Positions 7,831 to 14,836 of a stretch of DNA of 17,565 nucleotides are shown piece after piece (position 1 is the first letter of the stretch; each line of letters starts with the position of its first letter). A program made the translations under genes and the position numbers. The notes beneath the pieces are model-generated. The model worked only from the letters and a program-made list of their open reading frames with translations, had not been told where the DNA came from and ran no database searches. The DNA is from Bacillota bacterium (GTDB lineage: Bacteria; Bacillota; Clostridia; Christensenellales; Aristaeellaceae): positions 1 through 17,565 of the forward strand of contig JAEXCG010000011.1 of NCBI GenBank assembly GCA_023402355.1, written 5' to 3'.

Positions 7831-9131
7831 TCGGCGTCCGCTTCAAGCGGGCGGGTAAGGTCTATTTTTTTGATCCCGGTCCCTACGAGATCGTGGCGGG
7901 CGGGAACGTCGTGGTCGAAACGGCGCGCGGCGTGGAGTTCGGCGAGGTGGTAACCCCGCCGCGGGACGTTCCGGACGAGCAGATCGTGCAGCCGCTCAAG
8001 CAGGTGGTGCGCGTGGCGACGGAGCAGGACGTGCGCACCGCGCGGCGCAACGAGGAAAACGAAAAGAGCGCCTTTACGATCTGCCAGGACAAGATCGCGG
8101 CGCACAAGCTGGAGATGAAGCTGGTCGACGTGGAATACACGTTCGACAACTCCAAAATCATCTTTTACTTTACGGCCAACGGGCGGGTGGACTTCCGCGC
8201 GCTGGTCAAGGACCTGGCCTCCGTGTTCAAGACGCGCATCGAGTTGCGCCAGATCGGCGTGCGCGACGAGGCGAAGATGCTGGGCGGCCTGGGCCCCTGC
8301 GGCCGGCAGATCTGCTGCCGCGCGTTTCTGGGCGATTTTCAGCCCGTATCGATCAAGATGGCCAAGGAGCAGAGCTTGTCGCTCAACCCGACGAAGATTT
8401 CGGGGCTCTGCGGCCGCCTGATGTGCTGCCTCAAGTACGAGCAGGAGACCTACGAACAGAGCCGAAAGCGCATGCCGCGCGTGGGCAAGGAGATCATCAC
8501 CCCCGACGGGCCGGGCACGGTGCAGGACATCAACGTGCTGGGCGAGGTGATTCGCGTGCGCATCGCGCAGGGCGACGCCTACGAGGTGCGGGAATATCCG
8601 TTTGACGACTGCTCGCGCCCGCCGCAGGGGGAAGCGCCCAAGCCCAGGCCCGAAAAGGCCGAGGGAGCCGTGGAACGGCCGGAGGACAAGCGCCCGAGGC
8701 CCGCGCGCGAACGCACGGAGCGGGGCGAACGGCCGCCGCAGGACCCGCGCGGCAAGGGGCGCAGGGAGCGCGCCGGCGCCGAGACGGACCGCCGCGCGGA
8801 CAGGCCGGAGCGCGGAGCAGACGCGGGCAAACGCCGCGGCGAGGAACCGGCGCGGCGTCCGGCGCCGACGAGGGAAGCGCCCGCGTCGCAGGAAAAAACC
8901 GAGGCGGGAAAGGCGCCCGCACAGACGGACAACCCCGCGCGGGAGCCGGAAAACAGCGCCGAAACCGCCGCCGTCCCCGGCGCGGAGACGGGAGCCTTGC
9001 AGACGCCGGATAACGCGGCGGCGGGGAGCGGCGAAGCGCTCTTTGTGGAAGAGGAGATCGAGCTGCACGAAACCGGGGAGCTGATCGATCTGCCGCTGGA
9101 AGATGAAGGCGACGAGCTGCAAAGCGATTGA
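7818..9131 (+). CDS. ricT: RicT/YaaT, PSP1-domain iron-sulfur regulator of RNA processing, with a long charged tail
   Basis: The first about 268 residues are a full RicT (YaaT, PSP1 family). The cysteine pattern GPCGRQICCRAF and GLCGRLMCCLKYE puts cysteines at 161, 166, 167, 198, 203 and 204, as in the B. subtilis protein that, with RicA and RicF, holds [4Fe-4S] clusters and directs RNase Y cleavage. AAAGGAG sits eight bases before the ATG, and the gene overlaps holB by 13 bases. Residues about 270-437 are an extra low-complexity tail: first Arg/Pro/Glu-rich, strongly basic in stretches, then Ala/Thr-rich, ending in an acidic segment (VEEEIELHETGELIDLPLED). The known Bacillus protein ends near residue 275. 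The tail is probably disordered; its function is unknown. Confidence 0.93.
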   Translation: MATVIGVRFKRAGKVYFFDPGPYEIVAGGNVVVETARGVEFGEVVTPPRDVPDEQIVQPLKQVVRVATEQDVRTARRNEENEKSAFTICQDKIAAHKLEMKLVDVEYTFDNSKIIFYFTANGRVDFRALVKDLASVFKTRIELRQIGVRDEAKMLGGLGPCGRQICCRAFLGDFQPVSIKMAKEQSLSLNPTKISGLCGRLMCCLKYEQETYEQSRKRMPRVGKEIITPDGPGTVQDINVLGEVIRVRIAQGDAYEVREYPFDDCSRPPQGEAPKPRPEKAEGAVERPEDKRPRPARERTERGERPPQDPRGKGRRERAGAETDRRADRPERGADAGKRRGEEPARRPAPTREAPASQEKTEAGKAPAQTDNPAREPENSAETAAVPGAETGALQTPDNAAAGSGEALFVEEEIELHETGELIDLPLEDEGDELQSD

Positions 9132-9147
9132 CAGGGCACAAAAAAGG

Positions 9148-9176
9148 TTGCATTTAAGGCGCCTGCGTGATAGAAT
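9148..9176 (+). promoter_or_regulatory. Promoter of the ferredoxin gene
   Basis: TTGCAT (9148-9153), 17 bases, then TAGAAT (9171-9176). It lies in the gap after ricT, so the ferredoxin is its own unit. Confidence 0.7.
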
Positions 9177-9218
9177 ACAAGCGGTATCCTTCTACTGATG
9201 ATTGGGAGGTGAAATACG

Positions 9219-9389
9219 ATGGCTTATAAAATTTCCGACGCATGCATCAGCTGCGGCGCTTGTGCCGCGGAGTGCCCGGTGAGCGCAATCAGCGAGGGTG
9301 ACGGCAAGTACGTGATCGATGCGGATACCTGTATCGAGTGTGGCGCTTGCGCAGGCGTTTGCCCGGTTTCTGCCCCTTCGCAGGACTGA
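9219..9389 (+). CDS. 2[4Fe-4S] ferredoxin (clostridial type)
   Basis: A 56-residue protein with two classic cluster motifs, CISCGACAAECP and CIECGACAGVCP, each C-x2-C-x2-C-x3-C-P. Eight cysteines hold two [4Fe-4S] clusters, giving a low-potential electron carrier for anaerobic metabolism (hydrogenase, pyruvate:ferredoxin oxidoreductase and similar). The size is typical of clostridial ferredoxin. The ATG follows GGGAGGTG with a spacing of seven. It has its own promoter and a terminator right after the stop, so it is monocistronic and probably highly expressed. Confidence 0.96.
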   Translation: MAYKISDACISCGACAAECPVSAISEGDGKYVIDADTCIECGACAGVCPVSAPSQD

Positions 9390-9396
9390 TCCAGCA

Positions 9397-9433
9397 TAAA
9401 ATAGGCGTGCCGTCAAGGTACGCTTATTTTTTT
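9397..9433 (+). terminator. Terminator of the ferredoxin gene
   Basis: A 13-bp stem (AAATAGGCGTGCC with GGTACGCTTATTT, two G-U pairs), a five-base loop GTCAA and a run of seven T. Confidence 0.92.
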
Positions 9434-9481
9434 ATGGCCGATTGCGCTAAGGCGCTGCGCGGGGCACGGGCGTATTGGCAT

Positions 9482-9510
9482 TTGACAGCCCGCCTGACGG
9501 ATGGTATGAT
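9482..9510 (+). promoter_or_regulatory. Promoter of the LacI-family gene
   Basis: A perfect TTGACA (9482-9487), 17 bases, and TATGAT (9505-9510) preceded by TGG, an extended -10. This is one of the best promoters in the window, driving a regulator gene. Confidence 0.8.
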
Positions 9511-9546
9511 ACTCATATCGATTTTTCGCAAAGGCGGAGGAAAACC

Positions 9547-10617
9547 GTGAGCAGTCAGGAAAAACCTACGATGAAGACCATCGCGGACAAGCTGGGCATC
9601 TCGATCGGCACGGTCGACCGCGCGCTGAAGAACCGCGGGCGCATCAACGAGAACACGCGCCAGCAGGTGCTGGAAATGGCGGACAAGCTGGGGTATCGGC
9701 CCAACGTGCTAGCCAGCACGCTTTCGCGCAGCCAGAAGGTGCACGTGATCGCCCTGTACCCGGCGAAGAACGAGGTCTTCTTTAACGAGATTTCCACGGG
9801 CATGAGCGCGGCCCTTCGGGAGCTGTCGAACTATGGGGTGACGCTGGAGCGGATGCACACCATCCGCCACAGCCTGCTCAGCCAAAAGCAGATTTTGACG
9901 CAGCTTGCGGGCCGGATGGACAGTTGGGACGCGCTGATCCTCGCGGCCGCCCATCCGACGGCGCTGAACGAGCAGATCAACGCCTTCGTGGAGGCGGGGA
10001 AGACGGTCATCACGATCAATTCCGACGCGGTCGCGAGCAAGCGTCTCTTTTTTGTGGGGCAGGATCAGTTCAGCTCCGGACGCGTCGCCGCCAACATCAT
10101 GGGCGAGTTCCTGCACGGCAGGGGCAAGGTGGCGCTCTTTACGGGCTTCCGCGACGTGTGGGGGCACGAGGAGCGGCTCAACGGCTTCATCCGCGTGACG
10201 CGCGAGCGCTATCCCGACCTGCTGCTCGTGGGCCCCTATGAGTATCAGGACGAGGAGTTCACGATGCGCGATCTGCTGGGCGAGGTGTTCAGCGCGCATC
10301 CCGACCTCGCGGGCATCTACGGGACGACCTCCGTGGCGCTATCGGCGGCGGCCGGTTACCTGATGGAGCACGGCCTGCAGGAGCGCGTGCGCCTCGTGGG
10401 CTTTGACACGGACGACGAAATCGCCCAGTTTATCCGCGAGGGCGTCATCGACGCGAGCATCCTGCAGGACCCTTTTTCACAGGGGTATTATTCCCTCAAG
10501 CTGCTTGCGCGCCACCTGATGCAGGCGTGGGAGCCCTCGCAGTCGAGCTACTTTACGCGCATGGAAATTCTACTGCGCGAAAACGCGCACGGAAACGAGC
10601 AGCCGAACTTTTTTTGA
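9547..10617 (+). CDS. LacI-family transcriptional regulator with sugar-binding domain
   Basis: A 356-residue regulator. Residues about 9-60 are a LacI-type helix-turn-helix and hinge (MKTIADKLGISIGTVDRALK, then LGYRPNVLASTLSR); the rest is a periplasmic-binding-protein-like domain of the ribose/simple-sugar type (GIYGTTSVALSAAAGYLMEHG, VRLVGFDTDDEIAQFIREG). Such proteins bind operator DNA and release it, or grip it, on sugar binding. GTG at 9547 is chosen because GGAGG lies seven bases upstream; ATG at 9571 is the alternative. There is no adjacent transporter or sugar enzyme, so the target is unknown; the GH112 unit 6 kb away is a candidate only by function. Confidence 0.9.
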   Translation: MSSQEKPTMKTIADKLGISIGTVDRALKNRGRINENTRQQVLEMADKLGYRPNVLASTLSRSQKVHVIALYPAKNEVFFNEISTGMSAALRELSNYGVTLERMHTIRHSLLSQKQILTQLAGRMDSWDALILAAAHPTALNEQINAFVEAGKTVITINSDAVASKRLFFVGQDQFSSGRVAANIMGEFLHGRGKVALFTGFRDVWGHEERLNGFIRVTRERYPDLLLVGPYEYQDEEFTMRDLLGEVFSAHPDLAGIYGTTSVALSAAAGYLMEHGLQERVRLVGFDTDDEIAQFIREGVIDASILQDPFSQGYYSLKLLARHLMQAWEPSQSSYFTRMEILLRENAHGNEQPNFF

Positions 10618-10631
10618 AGAATATTGCGGTG

Positions 10632-10671
10632 CGCGCCGTTGAATGAATGAGGGCGGCGCGTCAAGCCGCCC
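10632..10671 (+). promoter_or_regulatory. Two overlapping hairpins before the CapA-like gene
   Basis: CGCGCCG (10632-10638) can pair with CGGCGCG (10654-10660), and GGGCGGC (10651-10657) can pair with GCCGCCC (10665-10671). The two stems share bases and exclude each other, as in attenuators, but no T-run follows either. They end just before the AGGAGG ribosome site. Confidence 0.35.
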
Positions 10672-10691
10672 AGCGGGAGGAGGAAGCGCCC

Positions 10692-12035
10692 ATGGCCAAG
10701 AGGCGAAAGCGAAGAAGGCATATTTCCTTCGGCACGTTTTTGATGATCGTGCTGACCGCCGGGACGCTGTGCCTCGCGGGCGTGCTCATCGTACGGCTCG
10801 CGGGCGACGACCTGCGCGTTCAGACGGCTCAGATTTTCAGCGAAATCACCGGTTCCATGCGGATGCCGGGCATGCCGAAGCGGCCGGACGACCGTCCGTC
10901 ATCGGCGCCTGCCGCCACGCGGGCGGCGGAGGCGCTCACGCCGACGCCGGAGCCTGCGCCGACCCCGAGCCCACAGCCGACGAGCCGCACGGTCACCATC
11001 AGCGCGTTGGGCTCGATTTACGCGCCCAAGAACATCCGCCAGAGCGGATACGACGCCGAAAGCGAGACGTACGACTTTTCGGACGTGTTTTCGCGAATCA
11101 AGCCCTACATCTCGCAGGCGGACCTGACGCTTGCCACGGCGGAGACGTACTTCGCGGGAAAGGAAGCGGGCTACGGCAACTACAACGCGCCGGACGAGCT
11201 GCTGAGCGCCATCCGGGACGGCGGGGTGGACCTGCTCTCCCTCGCGTCGGAATACGCGTTTGAAAAGGGACCGGAAGGGCTCTATCAGACGCTTTCCCTG
11301 ATCGAGAGCCGCGGCATGACCGCCGCCGGCGCATACCTGAGCGAGGAAGAGTCGGGCAGCGCCCAGATCTTTCAGATCAACGACGTGCAGATCGCCGTGC
11401 TGGCCTACACATACGGGCTGAGCGAGAACTCCACGAAGAAGACGCGCGCCTCCGAGCGCTTTGCCGTGCCGGTGATCGACCAGAGCAGGATGGTCCGCGA
11501 CATCGCGAACGCGCGCAAGGAAGGCGCGGACCTCGTCATCGTCATGCCGCATTGGGGCACCAAGAACAAGGAAAGCGTCGCTTCCTCCACGAGGAGCCTC
11601 GCGCGGGCGCTGGCGGAGGCGGGCGCGGATCTCATCGTCGGCGCGCATCCCAACGTCGTGCAAAAGGTGGAAAAGATGACCGTGACGCGCTCGGACGGCG
11701 CGCAGCACGACGCCTATGTGGCCTATTCGCTGGGCAGCTTTCTGACGGATTCGCGCGACGCGAAGAACACGGCGGGGGTGATCCTGCAAATGCAGATCGC
11801 CTACGACCCCGCCACGCGCACCGCGAGCTTTGAGGCGGTGGGCTACATGCCCACGTACATCCAGCGCGTCCGCTCGGGCGACGCCTACACCTACCGCATC
11901 GTGGCGTGCGGGGATGCGAGCTACGTTTCGGAGCAGGACGCTTCCGCGCAGAAGGCGATCGAGAGCGCGCAGGAGAGCGTCTCAGAGGCGATCGCCAATG
12001 AAGAAATCAAGAACCTGGCGCGTAAGAGCGAGTGA
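10692..12035 (+). CDS. CapA-like membrane-anchored protein with altered metal-site motifs
   Basis: A 447-residue protein. Basic residues 2-9 and a hydrophobic stretch (about 13-35) form a signal anchor; a Thr/Pro-rich linker (about 70-100) leads to a domain outside the membrane. That domain follows the CapA (poly-gamma-glutamate synthesis, metallophosphatase-like) pattern, for example GPEGLYQTLSLIESRG and GADLIVGAHPNVVQKVE. Several residues usual in CapA are changed: GD is GS (Ser108), NLE is TAE (149-151), NNH is SEY (Glu187, Tyr188) and HPH is HPN (Asn321), while His287 (HWG) and His319 remain. The ATG at 10692 follows GGAGGAGG. It begins a tight run with the comEA-like and P1-peptidase genes. 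Loss or change of catalysis is inference. Confidence 0.8.
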   Translation: MAKRRKRRRHISFGTFLMIVLTAGTLCLAGVLIVRLAGDDLRVQTAQIFSEITGSMRMPGMPKRPDDRPSSAPAATRAAEALTPTPEPAPTPSPQPTSRTVTISALGSIYAPKNIRQSGYDAESETYDFSDVFSRIKPYISQADLTLATAETYFAGKEAGYGNYNAPDELLSAIRDGGVDLLSLASEYAFEKGPEGLYQTLSLIESRGMTAAGAYLSEEESGSAQIFQINDVQIAVLAYTYGLSENSTKKTRASERFAVPVIDQSRMVRDIANARKEGADLVIVMPHWGTKNKESVASSTRSLARALAEAGADLIVGAHPNVVQKVEKMTVTRSDGAQHDAYVAYSLGSFLTDSRDAKNTAGVILQMQIAYDPATRTASFEAVGYMPTYIQRVRSGDAYTYRIVACGDASYVSEQDASAQKAIESAQESVSEAIANEEIKNLARKSE

Positions 12036-12065
12036 GCGCGCCGGGAAAGACGAGGGAGATGCCAA

Positions 12066-12488
12066 ATGTCCGCGGACTTATTTCTAAAGCGGGCGAAGAG
12101 GATGGCAAAGGCGGGCGTGCGTCGCGCGGGAATGCTGCTGGGTTACGCGGCATGCCTGTGCGCGCTGCTCGCCTTTACCCGTCTGCCTGCGCTGAACGCG
12201 CCCCGGCAGGCACAAAAGAGCGCCGCGCCCATAGCTTTGCCGACGATCGCCCCGAGCCCTGCGGCGCGGGAAACCCAGCGGGGCCGCCTCGACCTGAACG
12301 TGGCGGATGCCTGGATGCTGACCGCGATTCCCGGCGTGGGCGAGCAGACGGCCCAGCGCATCGTCGACTACCGGGAGGAGCACGGCGGGTTTTGCAGCGT
12401 CGAGGAGCTTGTGAACGTGGAGGGCATCGGCCCGAAAAAGGCGGAGTCCATCTGGCCTTACGTCTGCATAGGAGAGGAAATGCGATGA
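12066..12488 (+). CDS. ComEA-like helix-hairpin-helix DNA-binding protein
   Basis: A 140-residue protein with an N-terminal membrane segment (about 21-42), a Pro/Ala linker and a C-terminal ComEA-type domain. The domain begins LDLNVADAWMLTAIPGVGEQ and has the second hairpin NVEGIGPKKAESI: two helix-hairpin-helix motifs that bind double-stranded DNA. In competent bacteria ComEA hands incoming DNA to the ComEC channel. The gene lies 30 bases after the CapA-like gene and its stop overlaps the next start (ATGA). The usual partner comEC is not beside it, so uptake is not certain; small secreted HhH proteins also occur in non-competent Clostridia. Confidence 0.87.
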   Translation: MSADLFLKRAKRMAKAGVRRAGMLLGYAACLCALLAFTRLPALNAPRQAQKSAAPIALPTIAPSPAARETQRGRLDLNVADAWMLTAIPGVGEQTAQRIVDYREEHGGFCSVEELVNVEGIGPKKAESIWPYVCIGEEMR

Positions 12489-13540
12489 AGAAGAGAACGC
12501 TGGAGGAATACGGCATCCGCATCGGGGAAATGGAGCGCGGCGCGCGAAACCAGATCACCGACGTGCCGGGGGTGCGCGTGGGACACGCGACGATCGACGA
12601 CGCGAATAGCAAGACGGGCGTCACGGTGGTGATGCCCTGCGGGGACAACCCCTTTGCGAACAAGCTGACGGCGGCGAGCTTCGTGCTCAACGGCTTTGGC
12701 AAGACGGCGGGCCTCATGCAGATCGACGAGCTGGGCACGCTGGAGACGCCCATCGCCCTGACCAACACGCTCAACGTCGGCCTCGTGCACGACGCGATGG
12801 TTTCCTATATGATCGAGCGCTGCGCGGAGGAGGGGATTCACCTGACCTCCGTCAATCCGCTGGTCTGCGAGTGCAACGACTCGGCGCTGAGCGACATTCA
12901 GCGCCGGGCGGTGCGCGAGGAACACGTCCGCCGGGCGATCGCGCAGGCGGCGGAGGACTTCGAGGAGGGCGACGTCGGCGCGGGCAAGGGGACCGTCTGC
13001 CATGGGCTCAAGGGCGGCATCGGCAGCGCTTCGCGCATCGTAGCGGTGGGCGGCGGGCGCTATACGCTGGGCGTGCTCGTGCAGTCCAACTACGGCAGGC
13101 TCGCGGACCTCACGATCTGCGGCAGGCGCTTCGGAGAGGAGATCGCGTCCGAGGCGGCGAGGGCGGAATGCGACAAGGGGTCGATCATCATGATCCTCGG
13201 GACGGACCTGCCCGTCAGCCACCGCCAACTGCAAAGAATCATTAGGCGCATGAGCGTAGGGCTGGCGCGCCTGGGCTCCTACATCGGCCACGGCAGCGGC
13301 GAGGTGATGGTCGGCTTTACGACGCAAAACCGCATGCCTGCGGCGGGCGCGGAGGTTCTGGAGCAAAAGGTTTTGCGGGAGGACTGCCTGGGTCCGGCGT
13401 TCCGCGCGGCGGCTGAGGCCTGCGAGGAGGCCGTGCTCAGCTCCATGCTCTGCGCACAGCGGGTCGTAGGGTGGAAAGGGGCGGGTAGGGAATCCCTCGC
13501 TCCCTATCTGGACGCGCTGTGGCGCAAGCCGGACGCCTAA
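12485..13540 (+). CDS. P1-family peptidase (DmpA/BapA type, self-processing aminopeptidase)
   Basis: A 351-residue member of the S58/P1 family, L-aminopeptidase/D-esterase and beta-peptidyl aminopeptidase relatives. The N-terminal ITDVPGVRVGHATI and LTNTLNVGLVHDA are family hallmarks. GLKGGIGSASR (about 174-184) holds the Gly-Ser step (Gly180-Ser181) where, by analogy, the precursor cuts itself to expose an N-terminal nucleophile serine. No signal peptide is seen. The ATG overlaps the comEA-like stop by four bases, so the two are translationally coupled. The natural substrate is unknown; small peptides with N-terminal D- or beta-residues are possible. Confidence 0.9.
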   Translation: MKKRTLEEYGIRIGEMERGARNQITDVPGVRVGHATIDDANSKTGVTVVMPCGDNPFANKLTAASFVLNGFGKTAGLMQIDELGTLETPIALTNTLNVGLVHDAMVSYMIERCAEEGIHLTSVNPLVCECNDSALSDIQRRAVREEHVRRAIAQAAEDFEEGDVGAGKGTVCHGLKGGIGSASRIVAVGGGRYTLGVLVQSNYGRLADLTICGRRFGEEIASEAARAECDKGSIIMILGTDLPVSHRQLQRIIRRMSVGLARLGSYIGHGSGEVMVGFTTQNRMPAAGAEVLEQKVLREDCLGPAFRAAAEACEEAVLSSMLCAQRVVGWKGAGRESLAPYLDALWRKPDA

Positions 13541-13627
13541 AGGGGAAGACGGTGGGGGAGAATCCCAATGCACGCGCGTGCTTTCGACCGCATAGCCTGT
13601 TACTGCCAGGATGGCAGCGACAAAAAT

Positions 13628-13647
13628 GCGCCGCCGAAGGGCGGCGC
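13628..13647 (+). repeat. Perfect GC hairpin before a small gene
   Basis: GCGCCGCC, tetraloop GAAG and GGCGGCGC make an 8-bp perfect stem. A second small stem, CTGCCA/TGGCAG (13603-13617), precedes it. No T-run follows, so it is not an ordinary terminator; it lies six bases before the ribosome site of the small gene. Confidence 0.5.
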
Positions 13648-13666
13648 GAAGCAAGGGGGAGGCGTC

Positions 13667-13882
13667 ATGCGGTTTATCGAGCAGCCGGAAGAAGAACATA
13701 GGCCGACGCAGGCGGTCGAGGCGGCGGCGCTGCACGCGGCCCTGCGCGCATGGCCCCGCGGAGAGGATGCGGGCTACGCGCTCTCGCCGTCCGCGGAAAA
13801 GGCCGATTACGCGCGGCGGCTGGCGGGGCGCAGCATCACGATGCAGCGGGCGGCGCTGCACGACGTGCTAAAGAGGATTTGA
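13667..13882 (+). CDS. Small hypothetical protein
   Basis: A 71-residue protein starting MRFIEQPEEE, rich in Ala, Arg and Glu, with no cysteine, signal peptide or membrane segment and no family I recognise. Its two halves look helical. The ATG at 13667 is preceded by AAGGGGGAGG. A longer in-frame form from ATG 13568, with GGGGGAG at good spacing, would add 33 residues but would read through two hairpins with atypical codons, so the shorter form is preferred. It lies 126 bases after the P1 peptidase and may belong to the same transcript. It converges with the CAP-domain gene. Confidence 0.5.
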   Translation: MRFIEQPEEEHRPTQAVEAAALHAALRAWPRGEDAGYALSPSAEKADYARRLAGRSITMQRAALHDVLKRI

Positions 13883-13914
13883 CAAAAAGACGCCCGGAGC
13901 GAGTGCTCCGGGTG
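13883..13914 (-). terminator. Terminator of the CAP-domain gene
   Basis: A perfect 8-bp stem (CCCGGAGC with GCTCCGGG, extendable by two pairs) and a four-base loop. On the minus strand it is followed by CGTCTTTTTG, so it serves the leftward gene. In the rightward direction there is no T-run. Confidence 0.85.
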
Positions 13915-13971
13915 CCTGTGCGTCAAGGCGGCTATCGACCGCTCTTCGCGGGATCGGCTTTGAGCGGCGGA

Positions 13972-14688
13972 TCATCGGACGAAGAGCTGCGTCATGTAAA
14001 CGTATCCGTTTTTGTCGGTGACGACGCCGATGCCGACCTTCGTCCAGGAGGTCCCCATCATGTTGCGCCGATGGCCCTCGCTGCTCATGAGCGCGGCGTG
14101 CGACTTGATGACGGAGGCGTGATGCGCGATGTTCTCGCCCAGGGCGCTGAACGCATAGCCGTAGTTCTTCAGCATCTCGGAGGCGCTGCCCAGCGTCGGC
14201 GAGGTATGCGCAAAATATCCGTTGGACATCATATCCTGAGATTTCATGCGGGCAAGATAGCAGAGCGTCGGATCGAGCGTCAGCGCGGAAAGACCGTTTT
14301 TGTTTCTGTCCTCGGTCAGATAATTAAATGCTTCTTGCTCTTGCGTTGACGGCGAACCTATAGTATAATGACCGTCAGTTACGGAAGGTGTTGCCAGCGC
14401 GGTCGGCGTCGCGGTGACGAGGGCGGTCGCCGTGGGACGAGGGGTCGCGGTGACGAGGGCGGTCGCGGTAGGACGCGGCGTCGCCGGCGGAATTTGCGTG
14501 GGCTTCACGGTATAATGAGGTTCCTCGGTCGGCTGGGGCGTCGTAACCGCCTCGGGCGGAATGGCCGTGGCGAACCAGAGGGGGTCATAGCCGCTATGCC
14601 TGCGGGAACCGTGGTCTCCAAGGGCGGAGGCCGGAACGGCGAGCAACGCGCCGAGCAGCGCGCACGATACGATCTTGCTGGGTTTCAT
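13972..14688 (-). CDS. Secreted CAP-domain (SCP/PR1-like, YkwD-type) protein
   Basis: A 238-residue exported protein. Residues 1-22 are a signal peptide (MKPSKIVSCALLGALLAVPA). Residues about 40-100 are a Thr/Pro-rich linker with a 12-residue repeat (ATPRPTATALVT twice). Residues about 118-238 form the CAP domain: EAFNYLTEDRNKNGL, LCYLARMKSQDM, GYFAHTSP, GENIAHH and the SSEGHRRNMMG signature, with the His and Glu positions kept. The ATG at 14688 follows AAGGAGG. Bacterial CAP proteins are common in spore-formers, often at the cell surface; their biochemical role is mostly unknown. It is a single gene with its own promoter and terminator, opposite in direction to its neighbours. Confidence 0.92.
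   Translation of the reverse strand: MKPSKIVSCALLGALLAVPASALGDHGSRRHSGYDPLWFATAIPPEAVTTPQPTEEPHYTVKPTQIPPATPRPTATALVTATPRPTATALVTATPTALATPSVTDGHYTIGSPSTQEQEAFNYLTEDRNKNGLSALTLDPTLCYLARMKSQDMMSNGYFAHTSPTLGSASEMLKNYGYAFSALGENIAHHASVIKSHAALMSSEGHRRNMMGTSWTKVGIGVVTDKNGYVYMTQLFVR
14408..14466 (-). repeat. In-frame 36-bp tandem repeat in the CAP-domain linker
   Basis: A 23-base identical core occurs at 14408-14430 and 14444-14466, 36 bases apart, equal to 12 codons. It encodes the Thr/Pro linker repeat and could change copy number by slippage without a frameshift. Confidence 0.8.
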
Positions 14689-14710
14689 GAGGGTACCTCC
14701 TTCTGCATTC

Positions 14711-14755
14711 CAGCGCTTACGTCGCGCTGTAATAAAACTGTAATACATTTGAAAC
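14711..14755 (-). promoter_or_regulatory. Promoter and repeat-bearing leader of the CAP-domain gene
   Basis: On the minus strand TTGTTT (14750-14755), 17 bases and TATTAC (about 14727-14732) form a moderate promoter. Over the -10 lie two copies of ATTACAG 11 bases apart (14727-14733 and 14738-14744), one helical turn. Just downstream is an inverted repeat, CAGCGC/GCGCTG (14711-14716 with 14724-14729). The arrangement suggests an operator; the factor is unknown. Confidence 0.45.
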
Positions 14756-14771
14756 AAGAATTCAAACTAAA

Positions 14772-14806
14772 TGGAAGTGCGCTTCCAAGGAAATGATTTC
14801 CCATGG
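14772..14806. repeat. Cluster of GGAA/TTCC palindromes before the zinc-ribbon gene
   Basis: TGGAAG/CTTCCA (14772-14787, four-base centre), GGAAAT/ATTTCC (14789-14801, one-base centre) and CCATGG follow each other without a gap. They sit 30-65 bases before the zinc-ribbon ATG, where no convincing promoter is seen. Confidence 0.5.
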
Positions 14807-14836
14807 AAGACGGCGACACCACAGGGAGGATTTGCA

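Noticed and set aside
7668..9122. A 484-codon minus-strand frame over ricT
   Set aside because: Low-complexity Arg/Leu/Ala product arising from GC-rich codons of ricT; no ribosome site.
13541..13617. A partial cobalamin riboswitch (GGGGAAGACGGTGG, GAATCCC and GCCAGGA pieces)
   Set aside because: The pieces resemble parts of the B12 element, but the conserved CCACTG core and the overall stem order are missing and the downstream gene has no B12 link.
12458..13861. A 467-codon minus-strand frame over the P1 peptidase gene
   Set aside because: Shadow of the peptidase; no recognisable domain and it crosses the genuine gene borders.
14401..14480. A CRISPR-like array from the repeated GTCGCGGTGACGAGG blocks
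   Set aside because: Only two copies, in frame and 36 bases apart, coding for the Thr/Pro linker of the CAP-domain protein.
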